From: Diaporthe sp. PMI_573
Lineage: Eukaryota > Ascomycota > Sordariomycetes > Diaporthales > Diaporthaceae
DNA length: 64,000 nucleotides
Reading direction: 5' to 3'
NCBI GenBank assembly: GCA_021399435.1
Contig: JAJTUP010000026.1
Coordinates: 744,001 to 808,000, forward strand
The notes beneath the pieces are model-generated. The model saw only the letters and a program-made list of their open reading frames with translations. It made no database searches and was not told the origin of the DNA. The position numbers and the translations under genes are program-made. Position 1 is the stretch's first letter. Each line of letters opens with the position of its first letter. Positions 20,880 to 32,813 of this stretch are shown one piece after another.

Positions 20880-22347
20880 ATGCCCATGCACAACGGCCTC
20901 CTGCCCCGCGAGGGCTTCAAGGCAGACACGGTGATGCGCGTCCTTGGCAAGACGGCCTTCAACCCCGCCTTCACGCTGCCTCTCCTCCTGCTTGCGAGGT
21001 TCACCAAGAAGGGGGAGAACTACTCCATCCTCCACCACAGGGCCTTCTCTCGTGTCAAGCTCCTCTTCTACCTGGGCCTCGCCCGCTGGCTGAGCAGCTG
21101 GTACTCCACTGGCGTCGTCAACAACTGGCAGGATGACCAGTATGACTGGAGGGGAAGGGAGATTGTGCTCATCACCGGCGGGTCTGGGGGCATCGGGGGC
21201 CATGTGGTCAGGTTCCTGAGCGAGAAGGGGGTCAAGGTCGCGGTGCTGGACATCCAGCCATTGACCTATGAAGCTCGCAAGTCCACATCCGCGTGAACCC
21301 ACAGCAGACCAGGAGAACGCACCCTTGTGCTGACGTTTCTGACCAGCATCCAACGTCCACTATTTCAAGTGCGACATCACGTCGCCAAAGGAGATCGCCG
21401 CCGTGGCCAAGGACGTCCGCTCCAAGGTCGGCTACCCTACAGTGCTGATAAACAACGCGGGCGTGGTCCGAGGCAAGAGCATCCTCGACTCGTCCGAGAA
21501 AGACATTCGCTTCACCTTTGACGTCAACTCGCTGGCGCATTACTGGATCATCAAGGAGTTCCTCCCGAGCCTGGTCGAGAACAACCACGGCATGGTTGTG
21601 ACCGTGGCCTCAATCGCAGCATGGTGCACTGGTGAGTGTTTGGCAGCTGCCTACATCCGTACTTGTCAACAGCACGAATTCTGAGCATCTTCGCAGTCCC
21701 AAACATGGTTGACTACGCTGCCTCAAAACACGCCGCCCTGGCTTTCCACGAGGGCCTAGCCGCCGAGCTCGCAACCCGCTACAGGGCGCGCAAGGTGCGC
21801 ACTGTCGTCGTCAACCAGGGGTACACGCGCACGGCCCTGTTCGAGGGCTACAGGAACGACGTTCCCTTCCTGATGCCGAACCTCGAGCCCGAGACCGTCG
21901 CCGAGGCCATCGTCAGGCAGGTCCTGAGCGGCAAGAGCGGCCAGATCATTCGCCCGGCCTTCGCGAACTCGCTCACGGTCCTCGCATCCATGCCACACTG
22001 GTATCAGTATGGCCTGCGCGCCGACGGGCACAAGATCAGTAAGCAGCTTTTGGACACAATCCTAACCCCTTCAAGAAGAAACCTCTTCAAGAAGAAACCT
22101 CTCCCATCTGTGCCCTGTGCCTCAAAGAATCTGCCACGCTTCTGGGTCTGAGACAGGCTGTGGCCTCATTGGGACCCTTTCCTCCTCCAATTCGTATGAG
22201 ACTATTCCCTTGGTCCTGCGATAGCTGACTTCGAATGCCGCAGTGAAGAAGTGGTCCGGCCGCCAGGTGGTGTCCGATCTGGACAAATTCTACGGCGACA
22301 AGGACAAGAACGGTGAGGTCGGGGACAGCACCGTGTTGGTTCCCTAG
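20880..22347 (+). CDS. Membrane-associated short-chain dehydrogenase (RDH/DHRS-like)
   Basis: Exons 20880-21276, 21347-21631, 21697-22038 and 22244-22347 encode 375 residues. Intron 1 (70 nt) appears to be a GC-AG intron with a GCAAGT donor, which alone restores TYEAPSNVHYFKCDITS in phase. Introns 2 (65 nt) and 3 (205 nt) are GT-AG. The Rossmann dinucleotide motif TGGSGGIGG is at 99-107, the NNAG motif follows, and the catalytic Tyr-x3-Lys is Tyr234/Lys238 (YAASK). A hydrophobic N-terminal stretch (about 30-40, 60-75) before the Rossmann fold suggests membrane or lipid-droplet attachment, as in retinol dehydrogenase and DHRS-type enzymes. NAD(P)-dependent oxidation or reduction of a lipid-like alcohol or ketone is likely; the substrate is unknown. 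The first ATG of the frame is at 20880; the frame further upstream only has a TTG. Confidence 0.88.
22070..22101 (+). repeat. Perfect 16-bp tandem duplication inside SDR intron 3
   Basis: Two adjacent identical 16-base copies (unit starts TTCAAGAAG and ends ACCTC) lie within the 205-nt third intron of the dehydrogenase gene. Confidence 0.85.
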
Positions 22348-22828
22348 GAGTGGACATGATTTTAGGCTTGAAGGGAGTTGACCGAAGTGGGTATACTTCC
22401 GCTATAGGTCAGATTCTGGCATCTGGGCTCCGCCGTTTCAAGTTGGGAATTCTGAAATACATGTCGTACCTTGCGGGAGATACCAAAATGATGTTCCATT
22501 GCAATTGCCGCCGCTACTGTGATAACCAACGAGGTAGTCAGGAGTTGTTATTTCAATAGATATGTAATGGGGAATAATCGACTTTAAAACAACGCACAGC
22601 TTGCGTGTAATTTGTACGTCTACTAGGTAGTCTTCAATACTCGTCATTCCTGCAGAGAAGGGGCCGAGACATCCCAGTCTATCTCATCTCATCATCCAGC
22701 GGCTCATGCCTTGAGCCGGCAATTACTCCCTCGCCCGTAGGAGCTCATAGGAATGTTTCCTGGCTCAGCAATACAGAATAACGTCATTGTGCCCGATAAG
22801 TGGCTTGCACTTCCAGCCTGGCCTGCGC
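22348..22828. other. Convergent 3' flanks of SDR and NUP159 genes
   Basis: Both neighbouring genes end here. AT-richer than its surroundings; AATAAT-like elements near 22570-22580 could serve as poly(A) signals. No gene seen. Confidence 0.5.
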
Positions 22829-25800
22829 TCAATTTCCATCCTCATACCTTGACATCTTAGGTCCATTCTCCATCAATTTGCTACGCAGGCGATCCAGTAC
22901 AGCCTGTCGCTTCTGCATTTTACCTTTGATCACGTCCTTGTCCTCGTCTGTAAACCCACTGATCTTCTTTCGTGGTGACGGCGCCGGGGTGGCCCGCGCA
23001 CTGCCGTTTAGCGAACCAACCGAGCTCATCAGGCTCTTTCGCGGCGAAGGTGTGAATTGGGTGGACGAGCTCATGAGGAGAGACTGCCTCTTATTAGAAG
23101 GCGGTGTCATGAATGGAGACCCTTCACGGCTTGGGGGCCCGACCGAGTTGGTGAAACGCAATTTGCGCATCTGGCTCTCCAGCACGTCGAGATCGCCGCT
23201 GCGCTTCTCGGCCGCCGAGGTCATCTTCGTGATGGTTCGCATGACGGCATCAACGGTCGGCACGGCGGCGGGCTTGCCAGAAGAACTACCCATTGAGGCG
23301 AGTTTCGTCTTGAGCATGGTCAGTGCGCTCTCGGCGTCAGCCATGAGCCTGATCAGCTGGGCGTATGACTGGCGGAGCTCCGTCTGTTGTGCTGCCTGCT
23401 CCGCGTTCAGAGGCATGGATCGATGTGCGGCGGCTTGGCCAGGATCCAGGACACTTCCCAGAATGCGCTTGACATCTTGGTGTTTCGCGCGGAGCTTAGG
23501 CATCTCCCGGACGAGACCCTGACACATGTCCCAGGTGTCGTCGACGTCTTGGAGACGGCCGTCTTCCAACTCAGGGGTCAGGTGGTCATCAAGGATGTGG
23601 CTGAGATCTTCGGCCTCGCATAGGACCCAGTCGTCAGGGTTGGCGAGGCCATCCTTGGTCTTTTCGTCCCGATGCTCCTCATGCCCCTTGATGAAGCCTT
23701 TCAGGGCTCGAGCGTTGAGCCCTAAAGTTACCAGCATGCCATTGATGTCGCGATACAAGGCCTCTACCTGTGCGGCTACAGTCGACGCGTGGACGTCTGC
23801 CGTGATGCTGTTGAAGGCGTTGAACTCGCCAATGTCCAGCGAAGGCAGAACCTCGGTGTCGAGCAGATTCTGCACATGCTCGAATTCATCGTCCTCCAAG
23901 CTCTGCACGTCTTGCTCGGCCTGCTTCTGCTTTGCCTGCTTTTGCAACACAACGTTGAGGTCCTCGTGGGGTTGCAACCTTGTGCTAATCGTCTTGGCGC
24001 TGTGCCCAGAGCTCTGAGGCCCAGAGCCTGCCAAGATATGTGAAGCCATTCCGGGAGCACTGACTGACCGTGAGCCATCGGCCGGGAACATCCGCGGCGG
24101 GACTGCGCCCCTGACGGGGCTCGGGGAGCGTGGGCTGGTAGGGGCAGGATTCGCAAATACTGGTGCACTTCGGTTGAGTTCACCAAATAAGGAGGAGCGC
24201 GGCTGCTGTGATGCTTCCGGCCTAGAGACCATGGAGAACGTGCTCCCGCCCATACCTCCGAAGGAGCTCTGAGGCGTAGTGCCCTGTTCTTGGCCTGCCC
24301 CGGCCGAATTGGGACTCAGATCCTTCGCAACATCGATACCACTGCCTTCGCTTTCGTCCTCGCCCTCTTCATCCTCATAATCGCCGGCAGGTTCTTCAGC
24401 CTCACTCTGGTCCCCGTTATGCAGTGAACTGGACTCGACACTATCAGAGCCGTCAGGAACTCCTGGGGCTTGTTTTGAACCAAACAGTGATTCTGTAGCT
24501 TCAGGTTTGGGCTTCGTGGGGAAGGGCGGCAGGGGGGCGTCCTCCAAGACAGGAGTTCCCTGTTCTGACGGGTGCGCTGAGGACTCGTCGGTATCCTTCG
24601 ATGTCTCCTTGGCCCCGGGTGAGGAATCAGGTGGTAGTGGCGCATCTTTGACTGGTTCGGGAACCTTGCCATCGGCCTTCTTGCGACCTTCTGCAGATTT
24701 AGCGGAAGCTGTAGAGGAAGACGAGGAATCTCCAAATGGGTATACGGCCTTACTTGTTGATTCCGGCGGCAAAGGCGCATCTGCTGCATCCTCTGTGGTC
24801 TCTGCCTTCTCGCTTCTAAGTGCAAAGGGGTTTGGTTTGGTTTGAGACGCTGATGCGAATGGGTTGGGTTTGTTGCCAGACATCGATGCAAAAGGGTTGG
24901 GCGGTTGTTTTGGCTTGCTTGCGTCGTTGTTGGATCCAAAAAGGCTGGGTTTGGCAGACGCCGATCCAAAAGGGCTGCTCGCATTGGCTCGGCCAGAAAA
25001 CGGATTAGGATTCGCGGCTGGGGAGTCGGTTGAGAAGAACTTCGATGGTGCGGGCGTCGACGTTGGTGTTGTGGATTCTTGAGACTGCCCACCAGACAAG
25101 GTTTGCGGCTTCTCTTTTGGTTGAGAATTTCCAAACAGAGATTGCTTCGGCTTTTCCTGCTCAACAGGAGTGGTCTGAGCATCCATGTCCTCGTCTTTGG
25201 ACGAATTGTTTGGATCAGCCGATTTTAATGCAGCATTATCCAGTGACAAACCAAACCCTCCAAGCCCGAATCCTCCCTTTCCGCTGGGTTTCTCATTGTC
25301 ATTGGCAGAGGTAGGGTCTGCTTTAAAAGTCGTTCCCAGGACGAATGGCGTGGAGCCGAGGCCAGAGCCCTCCTTGGGCTTTGAGATCGAGGGAGGGAAG
25401 GCGGTGCTGTTACTCGACGTCTCCCGTGAGCCGAAGGTGCCTGGACCGCTCCCGAATGCACTCCCATCACTACCAAAGACACTCTGCCCACTTGTACCCA
25501 CACCGAATGGGCTTGGCGATGAGGACGGCTTGGAAAAGATGCTGCCGCCACCGTTATCCCCACCCAGAGACCCAAAGCCGCCCTTGCTGGCGAATGAAGC
25601 GAAACCAACGCCTGCTGAAGAATTCGTAGACGTCGCACTACCAAAGACCTTGCCACCTGTAGAAGCCCCGGTCGCAGGCCCAGTGGAGTTGGAGAATCCA
25701 GGGGAACCAAAGGACGGGGCAGCTCCACCCGCGGAGGCCTTGGCCCAGGGTGAGACATTTGCCCCTAGCCCGCCAGCTTGCCCGAACGCAGCAGCTGGCT

Positions 25801-27405
25801 GAGCTCCAAGTGCACTTGGAGCGCCAAACGATGGCGCTCCAAACGTAGGGGTTGCAGAGGCTGCCGCCGCTCCTCCGAAGGGATTGGACGCTCCGGTAGG
25901 TTGAGCTAGAGGAGGCGCGGTGGTGGCAAAGGCGGATGATCCGCCAAAAGGGGAGCTTGCTGCCTGCGATCCAATGGCTGATGGCGTGGCAGTAGGTGCG
26001 GCTGGCTGCTCAGAAGATTGACCTTCGGCAACAGCCATGCCGGGATATGTCTTGCCCTCTCGGATGGCATCGTTGTACACTACCCACCAAGCAGACAGAA
26101 CACCACTGTAGTTGAGTGCCCACAGCGCAGGGAGAGGTCCTGGTGATCGTTCGTACTCCTCATCTTGAGGTATCGGCCTGTACACACTCTCTTTGCTTGA
26201 CAGGTCCAGTGAGACCCCGATGGGATACGTAGGAGTGTATTCTATAGGGTCCGATGGCACCTCTGCCCTCTTGGAGTCATCGGTGAACTCAGTCGTCGTG
26301 AAAACATTAGTGATGTTTTCTGCAGGTAAGTCACTGGCCAATGGCGTCTTGGATCGTGTCAGCAGCCCAAGTCCATCATGGGCCGTGGATGCGACAATGA
26401 GCATGTCCTGAATGTTTGGTGGGTACTCTCTCAGACGCAGGACGGTGTGGTGCGGCGCCTTCTCGTTCCCAAAGGGAAGGACTGGGTCGGCTAATTTCCG
26501 GTACACGAAACAAGGCGACTGGCCAGGTGGCGCGCGCCGCGTGATGATGCAGAATTCCGAGGCGGGCGGTTCGCCCGAGTTCTCCGTGTAGATGACGAGG
26601 AAGACATGGTTCTCTAGCCAAGAGATCGAGGACACGTGTACGTCCTCGAATGCGGTTGGTTTGGGAATCTGTGCCTTCTCGGCACCGTCAGGAGTCATCT
26701 GGACTACAGTGCCATCAGACAATCCCGCGACCAGCTGTTTGCCCTTGGTGCTCCATGCGCCACACGCAACCTGGTTTCGGATAACTGGGCCGTTTGAACC
26801 GCTGACAAGCAACTTCTCCTTCAGGTTTGCTATCAAGAGGTTGCCGTTCGTGGTCACAACCGCACAAAACTCGGCCAGCTCGGGCATGGGATTCGGCACC
26901 AGGGCCCTGACGCTCTCCCCGCTGGTCGATATCTCAAAGGCGGCCTGCGAGGATCCTTGTAGCAGTGCCTGCGTCTCATAGACAGCCAGTCCGCCGCCCT
27001 GCTCGGCCGAGAGTATTAGGTATTGCTCATCAGGGGTGAATGCGAGATGCGATATCCGCATGGGCATTGATATCTTGACTTTGGGCTCGAACGCCCTAAA
27101 CTCGGTGTCCCCGGTCTTATCAGCCGAGAAGGCCTTCCGCGCCGACTCGGTCGAGGAGAGATATACAGCATCCGGACCGGCGGCAGCCACGATGCCCTTT
27201 CTGGATGCGATGCTGAGGAGGGAGGCGGTCGGAGCGGGCGGAGCAGACCATGGCGGAGTCAACTGGACCTTCGCGTCGCCGGCGATGGCGAGGAATCCGA
27301 GAGTCTATTACACGTCAGGCCATTGATGAGTGCGCATTTCAGAAGATTGTACACATAACGACTTACCTCGGTCTGAATCACTTCAAGTGTTGCGCCCTCT
27401 TCCAT
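22829..27405 (-). CDS. NUP159: FG nucleoporin Nup159/Nup214-like
   Basis: Minus-strand exons 27405-27367 (13 codons) and 27304-22829 encode 1504 residues. The 62-nt intron (GTAAGT...GTAATAG) yields MEEGATLEVIQTE joined to TLGFLAIAGDAKVQL, a typical start for fungal Nup159. Residues about 1-420 form the N-terminal beta-propeller (FTPDEQYLILSAEQGGG, ALWALNYSGVLSAWWV) that docks the DEAD-box helicase Dbp5. Residues about 450-1000 are low-complexity with many SPFG, PSFGAPSFG, NPFA and SLFG repeats. An acidic zone follows, then a helical, coiled-coil-rich C terminus (about 1200-1450) for anchoring in the Nup82 complex on the cytoplasmic pore face. It drives mRNP remodelling at the end of mRNA export. 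It is transcribed divergently from the proteasome gene at 28041. Confidence 0.92.
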
Positions 27406-28040
27406 TTTGTCGAGTGCCGTTTGGCCGTCGCGACGGATCCAGGCAAACGAGTCCCTTGTTAGGTTCTGAGCATGGATTTGCAGACGGGCAGTAGAGGACT
27501 CCGTTGCAGGAGCGTGGCAAGAGGGCTTTCAGAAGACGCTGGGGGAGCAATAGGTTGCATATGCAAAATGGGTCCGAAGTAGGGAGAGGAACGGGCAGGG
27601 CAAAGGAAGACAAAGAGAAATGGTGGTGGTATGGTTGCAGGAGATCGATTGTGACTTGAAGATCGCGACGCTGCCTGCCAAAAAAGAATCCCTGCCTGTT
27701 ACTCCAGAGCTTGCTACCAAGCTTGGGCCAACCAGACCCAGCTTCTGTGACAGGGGTGGCAAGTGCTTCGCAGTTCTGGGGGGGGGCGTTTGGAAGGCAG
27801 CTGGGAGGCAGCTTCTAGCCTCGTCATCCACCGCGGCAGGCCCCCCATCAGCTCTCTCTGCCTCGCCCTCGCCAAACGGCCGACCTCACGCAGGAGCTTT
27901 CCCCGACCACTTCGTCCCCACGCAACATACACCCCATCAACTTCCATCTTCTGACCATCAGCGACACGTCCCAATCATCCTACGGCTTTCGTGGTCCTTT
28001 TGAAAACACGGCTCCGTAGCTGACACAAACTGCCGCCATC
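27406..28040. promoter_or_regulatory. Divergent promoter region of NUP159 and PUP1
   Basis: A 635-nt gap separates two oppositely oriented start codons of housekeeping genes, so it must contain both promoters. CT-rich tracts precede both ATGs. I see no TATA consensus on either side, which suits constitutive genes. Frames inside it are not family-like. Confidence 0.6.
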
Positions 28041-29016
28041 ATGCCAGGGTTCGACTTCTCCAACTACAACCGCAACGCGGCGCTGCACGCGCGAGGCGTC
28101 CCACTGCCCAAGGCCACCAGCACAGGAACCACCATCGTGGGTTGCATATTTGACGGAGGTGTCGTGGTATGTGCAGCTCAACTCCACAGCTCCCGAGCCA
28201 TCTCGACTTGTTTTACCTATCGTGTGGCTACCACCGTGCGCTGGGCCCGCCTGTCATGCTACCCTTCCGCGATGCTCAGTACAGCCGTCAACATTGAGAT
28301 ATTGAGACTGACCTGCCGACCAACAGATCGCAGCCGATACTCGAGCAACCTCGGGCCCCATCGTGGCCGACAAGAACTGCGAGAAGCTGCACTACATCGC
28401 CCCTCAAATCTGGTGCGCCGGTGCTGGTACCGCGGCAGACACCGAGTTCACAACCGCCATCATCTCCTCAAACCTGGAACTGCACTCCCTCTCCACGGGT
28501 CGCAAGCCGCGTGTCGTCACCTGCATGACCATGCTAAAGCAGCACCTCTTCCGATACCAAGGCTACATTGGTGCCTACCTCGTCGTGGCAGGCGTTGACC
28601 CCACAGGCACCCACCTGTTCACCGTCCACGCGCACGGCAGCACCGACAAGCTGCCCTACGTGACCATGGGATCCGGCTCGCTGGCCGCAATGAGTGTGTT
28701 TGAGAGTTCTTGGAAGGCCAGCTTGACCAAGGAAGAGGCTATGGAGCTGTGCAGCCAGGCCATCCAGGCTGGTATCTTCAACGACCTGGGATCAGGAAGC
28801 AACGTCGACGTTGCGGTAATCACAGCGGACAAGACGACACTGCACCGAGGCTATGTGAAGCCAAACGAGAGGAGCCAGAAGCTTAAGTCGTACAAGTTCC
28901 CCAAGGGCACGACGGCGGTGCTGAACGAGAAGATTATCAAGAAGGACGAGATCTTGAAATTTGTAGACGTCCATGAGGTGTCTGCTGAGAGCGAGAAGAT
29001 GGACGTGGACACATAG
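28041..29016 (+). CDS. PUP1: 20S proteasome subunit beta-2 (trypsin-like), Pup1/PSMB7
   Basis: Exons 28041-28166 and 28327-29016 encode 271 residues. The 160-nt intron (GTATGT...CTGAC...CAACAG) joins FDGGVV to [18 protein letters not shown], the conserved beta-2 sequence. A 29-residue propeptide ends with Gly29, and autocleavage before Thr30 exposes TTIVG, the catalytic Thr N-terminal nucleophile. IAADTRAT contains the catalytic Asp, and the Lys of the triad lies in the conserved stretch just after. [12 protein letters not shown] and the C-terminal extension wrapping beta-3 are also recognisable. The product is the trypsin-like active site of the core particle, in nucleus and cytosol. The ATG context (ccatcATG) and the family-typical [12 protein letters not shown] start support the choice. 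Confidence 0.96.
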
Positions 29017-29690
29017 AGAAACAATGGGTGCGCGGATTTTTGGGGAAGACGACGGCACTAGATGCGCTCAGTGGATCACGAGCGCTGGTCTGTACCAACA
29101 CATGGAATAGAGCATCGCATTTCGAAACGACACATTGGCCGCCGTTCCGGCGCCTTTCGGCTAGTGAAGTCTGCGTCTGTTGAGGGACAGCCCAAGTGAA
29201 TCCAGGCGCTGTTCTGGGACTGCTCGATATCGATGGCCAGGCGATTACGGCAGCTTAACTCAAGGCCAAGTTGTGATGACCATGATGGTTCAGTGTCCGG
29301 GGGCCCGAGACGGCTCCCTGATGGCACATTGTTATCAGAGAGACCATCATTTAACGTCCCTGCCTGAATATACTCAGACTTAAGGTGCATGATAGAATCT
29401 GACTCAAGCCGTGCCAAGTGCCCGACTCTGAACCGATGCCGCGGCCCTGACCTTGTCCAGAAGCTCCAGGGCCTCCTCCATCGAACACAATTTGGGGAAA
29501 CCCGAGCCTCTATGTACCGTATAGACCTTTAGAATACCCACGAGCAGTTACAGTGGCTGTCCTGCGAGGCAGTGGTGAGGAAGTGTGTCGACATCCGTAC
29601 TATGCGTTATTATGTCCAAAGGCGCGACATGTTCTAAGGTCTGAAAGCCCCAAATCGCCAGAGATATGTAGGTAGTCTGATATATTTGCT
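29017..29690. other. 3' flank of PUP1
   Basis: No gene recognised. Balanced base composition; the segment leads into the AT-rich stretch that follows. Confidence 0.5.
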
Positions 29691-31240
29691 TTCATACCTC
29701 ACATCTGAAGTAATTGACAAATATTGACCCATGCAGGTCCTCTGTCACGTTTCCCCCACTCAAATCGAAGGGTCTCCAAGGCCGTGTACAGCTATGCGCC
29801 GGCCTATAATATAAAAGATTTTATAAGTTGTTTTAATTTTCAAGTATTGGAATCAGTTAATGAACCTTTAATTATCCAGGGCTCGGCCAATGGCACAATA
29901 TGTGCTAATATATATCTAGGTGAACGTAATAAGCCACTTTGAGTAAGTGGTTTTGTTTTTAATCCGTGTACATATGCTTTTTAAGCAGTATGTAGGCGGT
30001 CCCTTCATACAGTGGTAAACGCTTAAACACCCAGCGTTTAAAAAAAAACAAAAAAAAACGACGATAACAGTAGGTTCAGAATACGATTGTCTATGGCACG
30101 TGGCCCAAAAAACATTGACAGCTTTGTGACAGCCGTACAGACGAGGCTAGCGAGACCGCTTCTGGCGGCGCCATAGACTGTCGACACAAGTAGCCCAAGA
30201 CTAATCTGCCACAGCAAGTAGGGCAATCAGTCATACGGCAAAGACCAAAATAGTCTCTTAACGTGGTCTCTATATAAAATTTAACAATCCCACAGCTACA
30301 GTCCCAGTCGATATCTCTTTCCCTTAATATCCATATCAACATACACACAAGATCCCAAAAAAACCCTCCCCAAGTAAGCATCATAGCCCACATCCAAGCA
30401 TACAGCTAACTTTAATAAAAGTCAAAATAAAGAAAAGATTCACTTAAGCCCACCCATAAGACTTCCGCAATAATATTGCAAAACTATCAGAAAGCAGCAA
30501 AGACAGTATTTGCAACAAAATAGATAAACACAGTAATATCACAGAGCTTCTACTACTCTGGATATATTACTTTGTTGTCGGATACCTAGATCTTTATGAA
30601 AAGATTGGAAAGATATTAAAGGGTAAGAGGAAACAGGCAGGATTTAAGGTCCCGCCGGAGGAGAAGCACGAGCAGTCGGAAGGTTGAGCAGACAGCAGAC
30701 AGACCAATAAACAGTCGATAAAAAACACAGTGTGGCCGAAGCCCCACTTTGAGTAAGACATGGCCAGATGCCAGTATGTGCTAAGAGCAGTTTCTTTAAG
30801 TATAGTTTTAAGGAGATAATAATGTACCAGGTACGCTTAGGAAAGATGATTGACAGGATGTAAAGTCTGTGATAGTTTCTATTAAGGACAACTTGTAACT
30901 GCATGAGTGCATGTGTGAAAGTTGCTTGCTTTCTCGTAAATGCCTGGCCGCTACAGCATTGCTGCAGGAGAACATGTTGAACAAAGGCGAGACTATATTA
31001 AATGCTGGATGACAAAATCACACCTATCTATAGACGCTGAGCACTCCTCGACAGGCAAGTGGCCTGCTGCAGGAGTCTAAAGACATTGTCGAAGGGTTAA
31101 CAAATTACATCAGGAATTTTTATCGCTGCTGTATTACCTACATAAGAAGATCAGGTGTCGACGTTCTGACTCTTGACCTCGACTTATTTAAAATAAAGGA
31201 GCGGTCGAATTCTCATTCAGCGTCCCTATTTGGATCTGCT
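29691..31240. other. AT-rich, gene-free core
   Basis: Base composition is clearly more AT than in the flanks, with many TA-rich runs, poly(A) tracts (30040-30058) and no long open frame. It may be a decayed, possibly RIP-mutated, repeat, but I find no terminal repeats, transposase or reverse-transcriptase block to prove it. Short internal repeats include CACTTTGAGTAAG at about 29935 and 30747. Confidence 0.5.
30016..30040. repeat. 8-bp inverted repeat followed by poly(A)
   Basis: TAAACGCT (30016-30023) and AGCGTTTA (30033-30040) are perfect inverted arms around a nine-base loop. An A9-C-A9-C tract follows at once. Confidence 0.6.
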
Positions 31241-32763
31241 CCAGATGTCGCTTGGGCTTAGAGGACAACACAAGGGCCCATCGACCTTGCCGATATGATC
31301 CAAGGAGACAGAGACCTCCGTGGCGGGCGTACCAGGCTTGCCAGTATGGAGGCACGATCTATGAACAACAGCCCTCAATCAGTATGCAAACTGACGTGAG
31401 CCTAAAACAATGAAGTAGAAAGTTGTAATCATCACATTCTGTGCCACCTAGTCGGTGAAGCATTTGAATATTCGGGGTGGTGGAAATAATAAGCGGCTAC
31501 ACTTTGCTTGTGTCCTGTTTAGTTATGCGGCATTCGTGGTGCTGGAGACGGGAGTCCACTGTCTTGGTGCCTCGCCTTGAATCGTGTCTCCCCGGGGCCA
31601 CTGAAAGCTCGGAAGACCCGGCCTATACTGTGCAGTGTGATAATGGAAGGGCCGTCTTATGCTTACGGAGATCCTTGACGATATGTGATGGGCCGTCCAA
31701 CTGGAGTGTGGGTACCACGATGGGGCTCTCGTGCGAAGAGCCTCATTCGGTTGTGACCCGGGGCAACGCCCGATGATCTACACCTGCGGACGGGACCCGG
31801 AGTTCGATCCTGCCCGTGCGTCAGTGCGCCTGCCGCTAGTCCGCCGGTCCCAGGGCTGGTCAGCCACCCCTGGCTCTGATAGACTCGGGGTCCGATGTAT
31901 CAGATCAGCAACCGTCCTGCCGTCCAGGCGTGGCCAGATGAGGGAAGCCAAGCCTAACGACTCAGCGGATGAGCTGCCGAACATACGAAGCGCCAGCATG
32001 CCTTTCAGTAGGACGAGCTCGCTTGCAATGCCAGGTGCAGGAGAATTCTCGAGAGCCAGAAGAGGCACCCTGTGGGGCCACTGGGACCGTGCACAGTACA
32101 GTCAGTCCATGTGGACCTGAATGATCCTCACCCTCGTCCTGGCCAGAGCAGCGTCTCACTCGGACCGTCAAAATCATCCTTGCAAGTATTCTGACGGAGA
32201 CCCCACAAGCCGCCCACCCGCGAGCCGATTCCCGTAATAGTTAGCATTTCGCGTTCATGATACCCTCGTGATTCTGCAGCAGGGGATCCCGAGGGTCCAA
32301 TTAAACCTTCTCACGCCCTCATCCACCATCGGACCCGTGGGGAGATTTTCCGAAGCACCGCACATACCCGCATGGAGGAGCCAATATCCAATTTGCGGGT
32401 TAATGAGCTTACCAGCCTCTTGGGAGGGTGGTATCTTGACATGCAGGTTAGTATTCCTCTTGCCTCAATGGAGCCTACGGCGCACTCACTCAGGAACTCC
32501 CCCGCGCATCGAAACCGAAATGCCTGGGGCCTGGCATCGGGCAGAGCGCCCATCAAGGGGTCGACTTGATACCTGGGCATGCAGCAGATCCAAAGGCTGT
32601 CACGCTGCATTAAGCCGAACCTTTGGATGGCATCAGTTGACCCTGGTTGAGTGCAATGTTCACGCTCACCACTGTCCTGGAATATTCAAACAAACTGTTC
32701 CAGACTCGGATATGTCTCACGAGTTCTGAGAGCGCGTTAAGAGCGACGGACGCTCCTATCCCA

Positions 32764-32813
32764 CCAGAGCGTACCACTTGGAATTTACAGGTCTCAGAAG
32801 TGGTACGCTCTGG
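32764..32813. repeat. Perfect 16-bp inverted repeat (hairpin)
   Basis: CCAGAGCGTACCACTT (32764-32779) and its exact reverse complement (32798-32813) flank an 18-base loop. Confidence 0.9.

Noticed and set aside
21300..21346. Alternative GTGAAC donor for SDR intron 1
   Set aside because: Would end exon 1 in phase 2, which does not match the phase-1 acceptor and breaks the conserved segment.
31791..31820. GTTCGATCC, resembling a tRNA T-loop
   Set aside because: The flanking bases do not form the 5-bp T stem, and no D arm or acceptor stem could be drawn.
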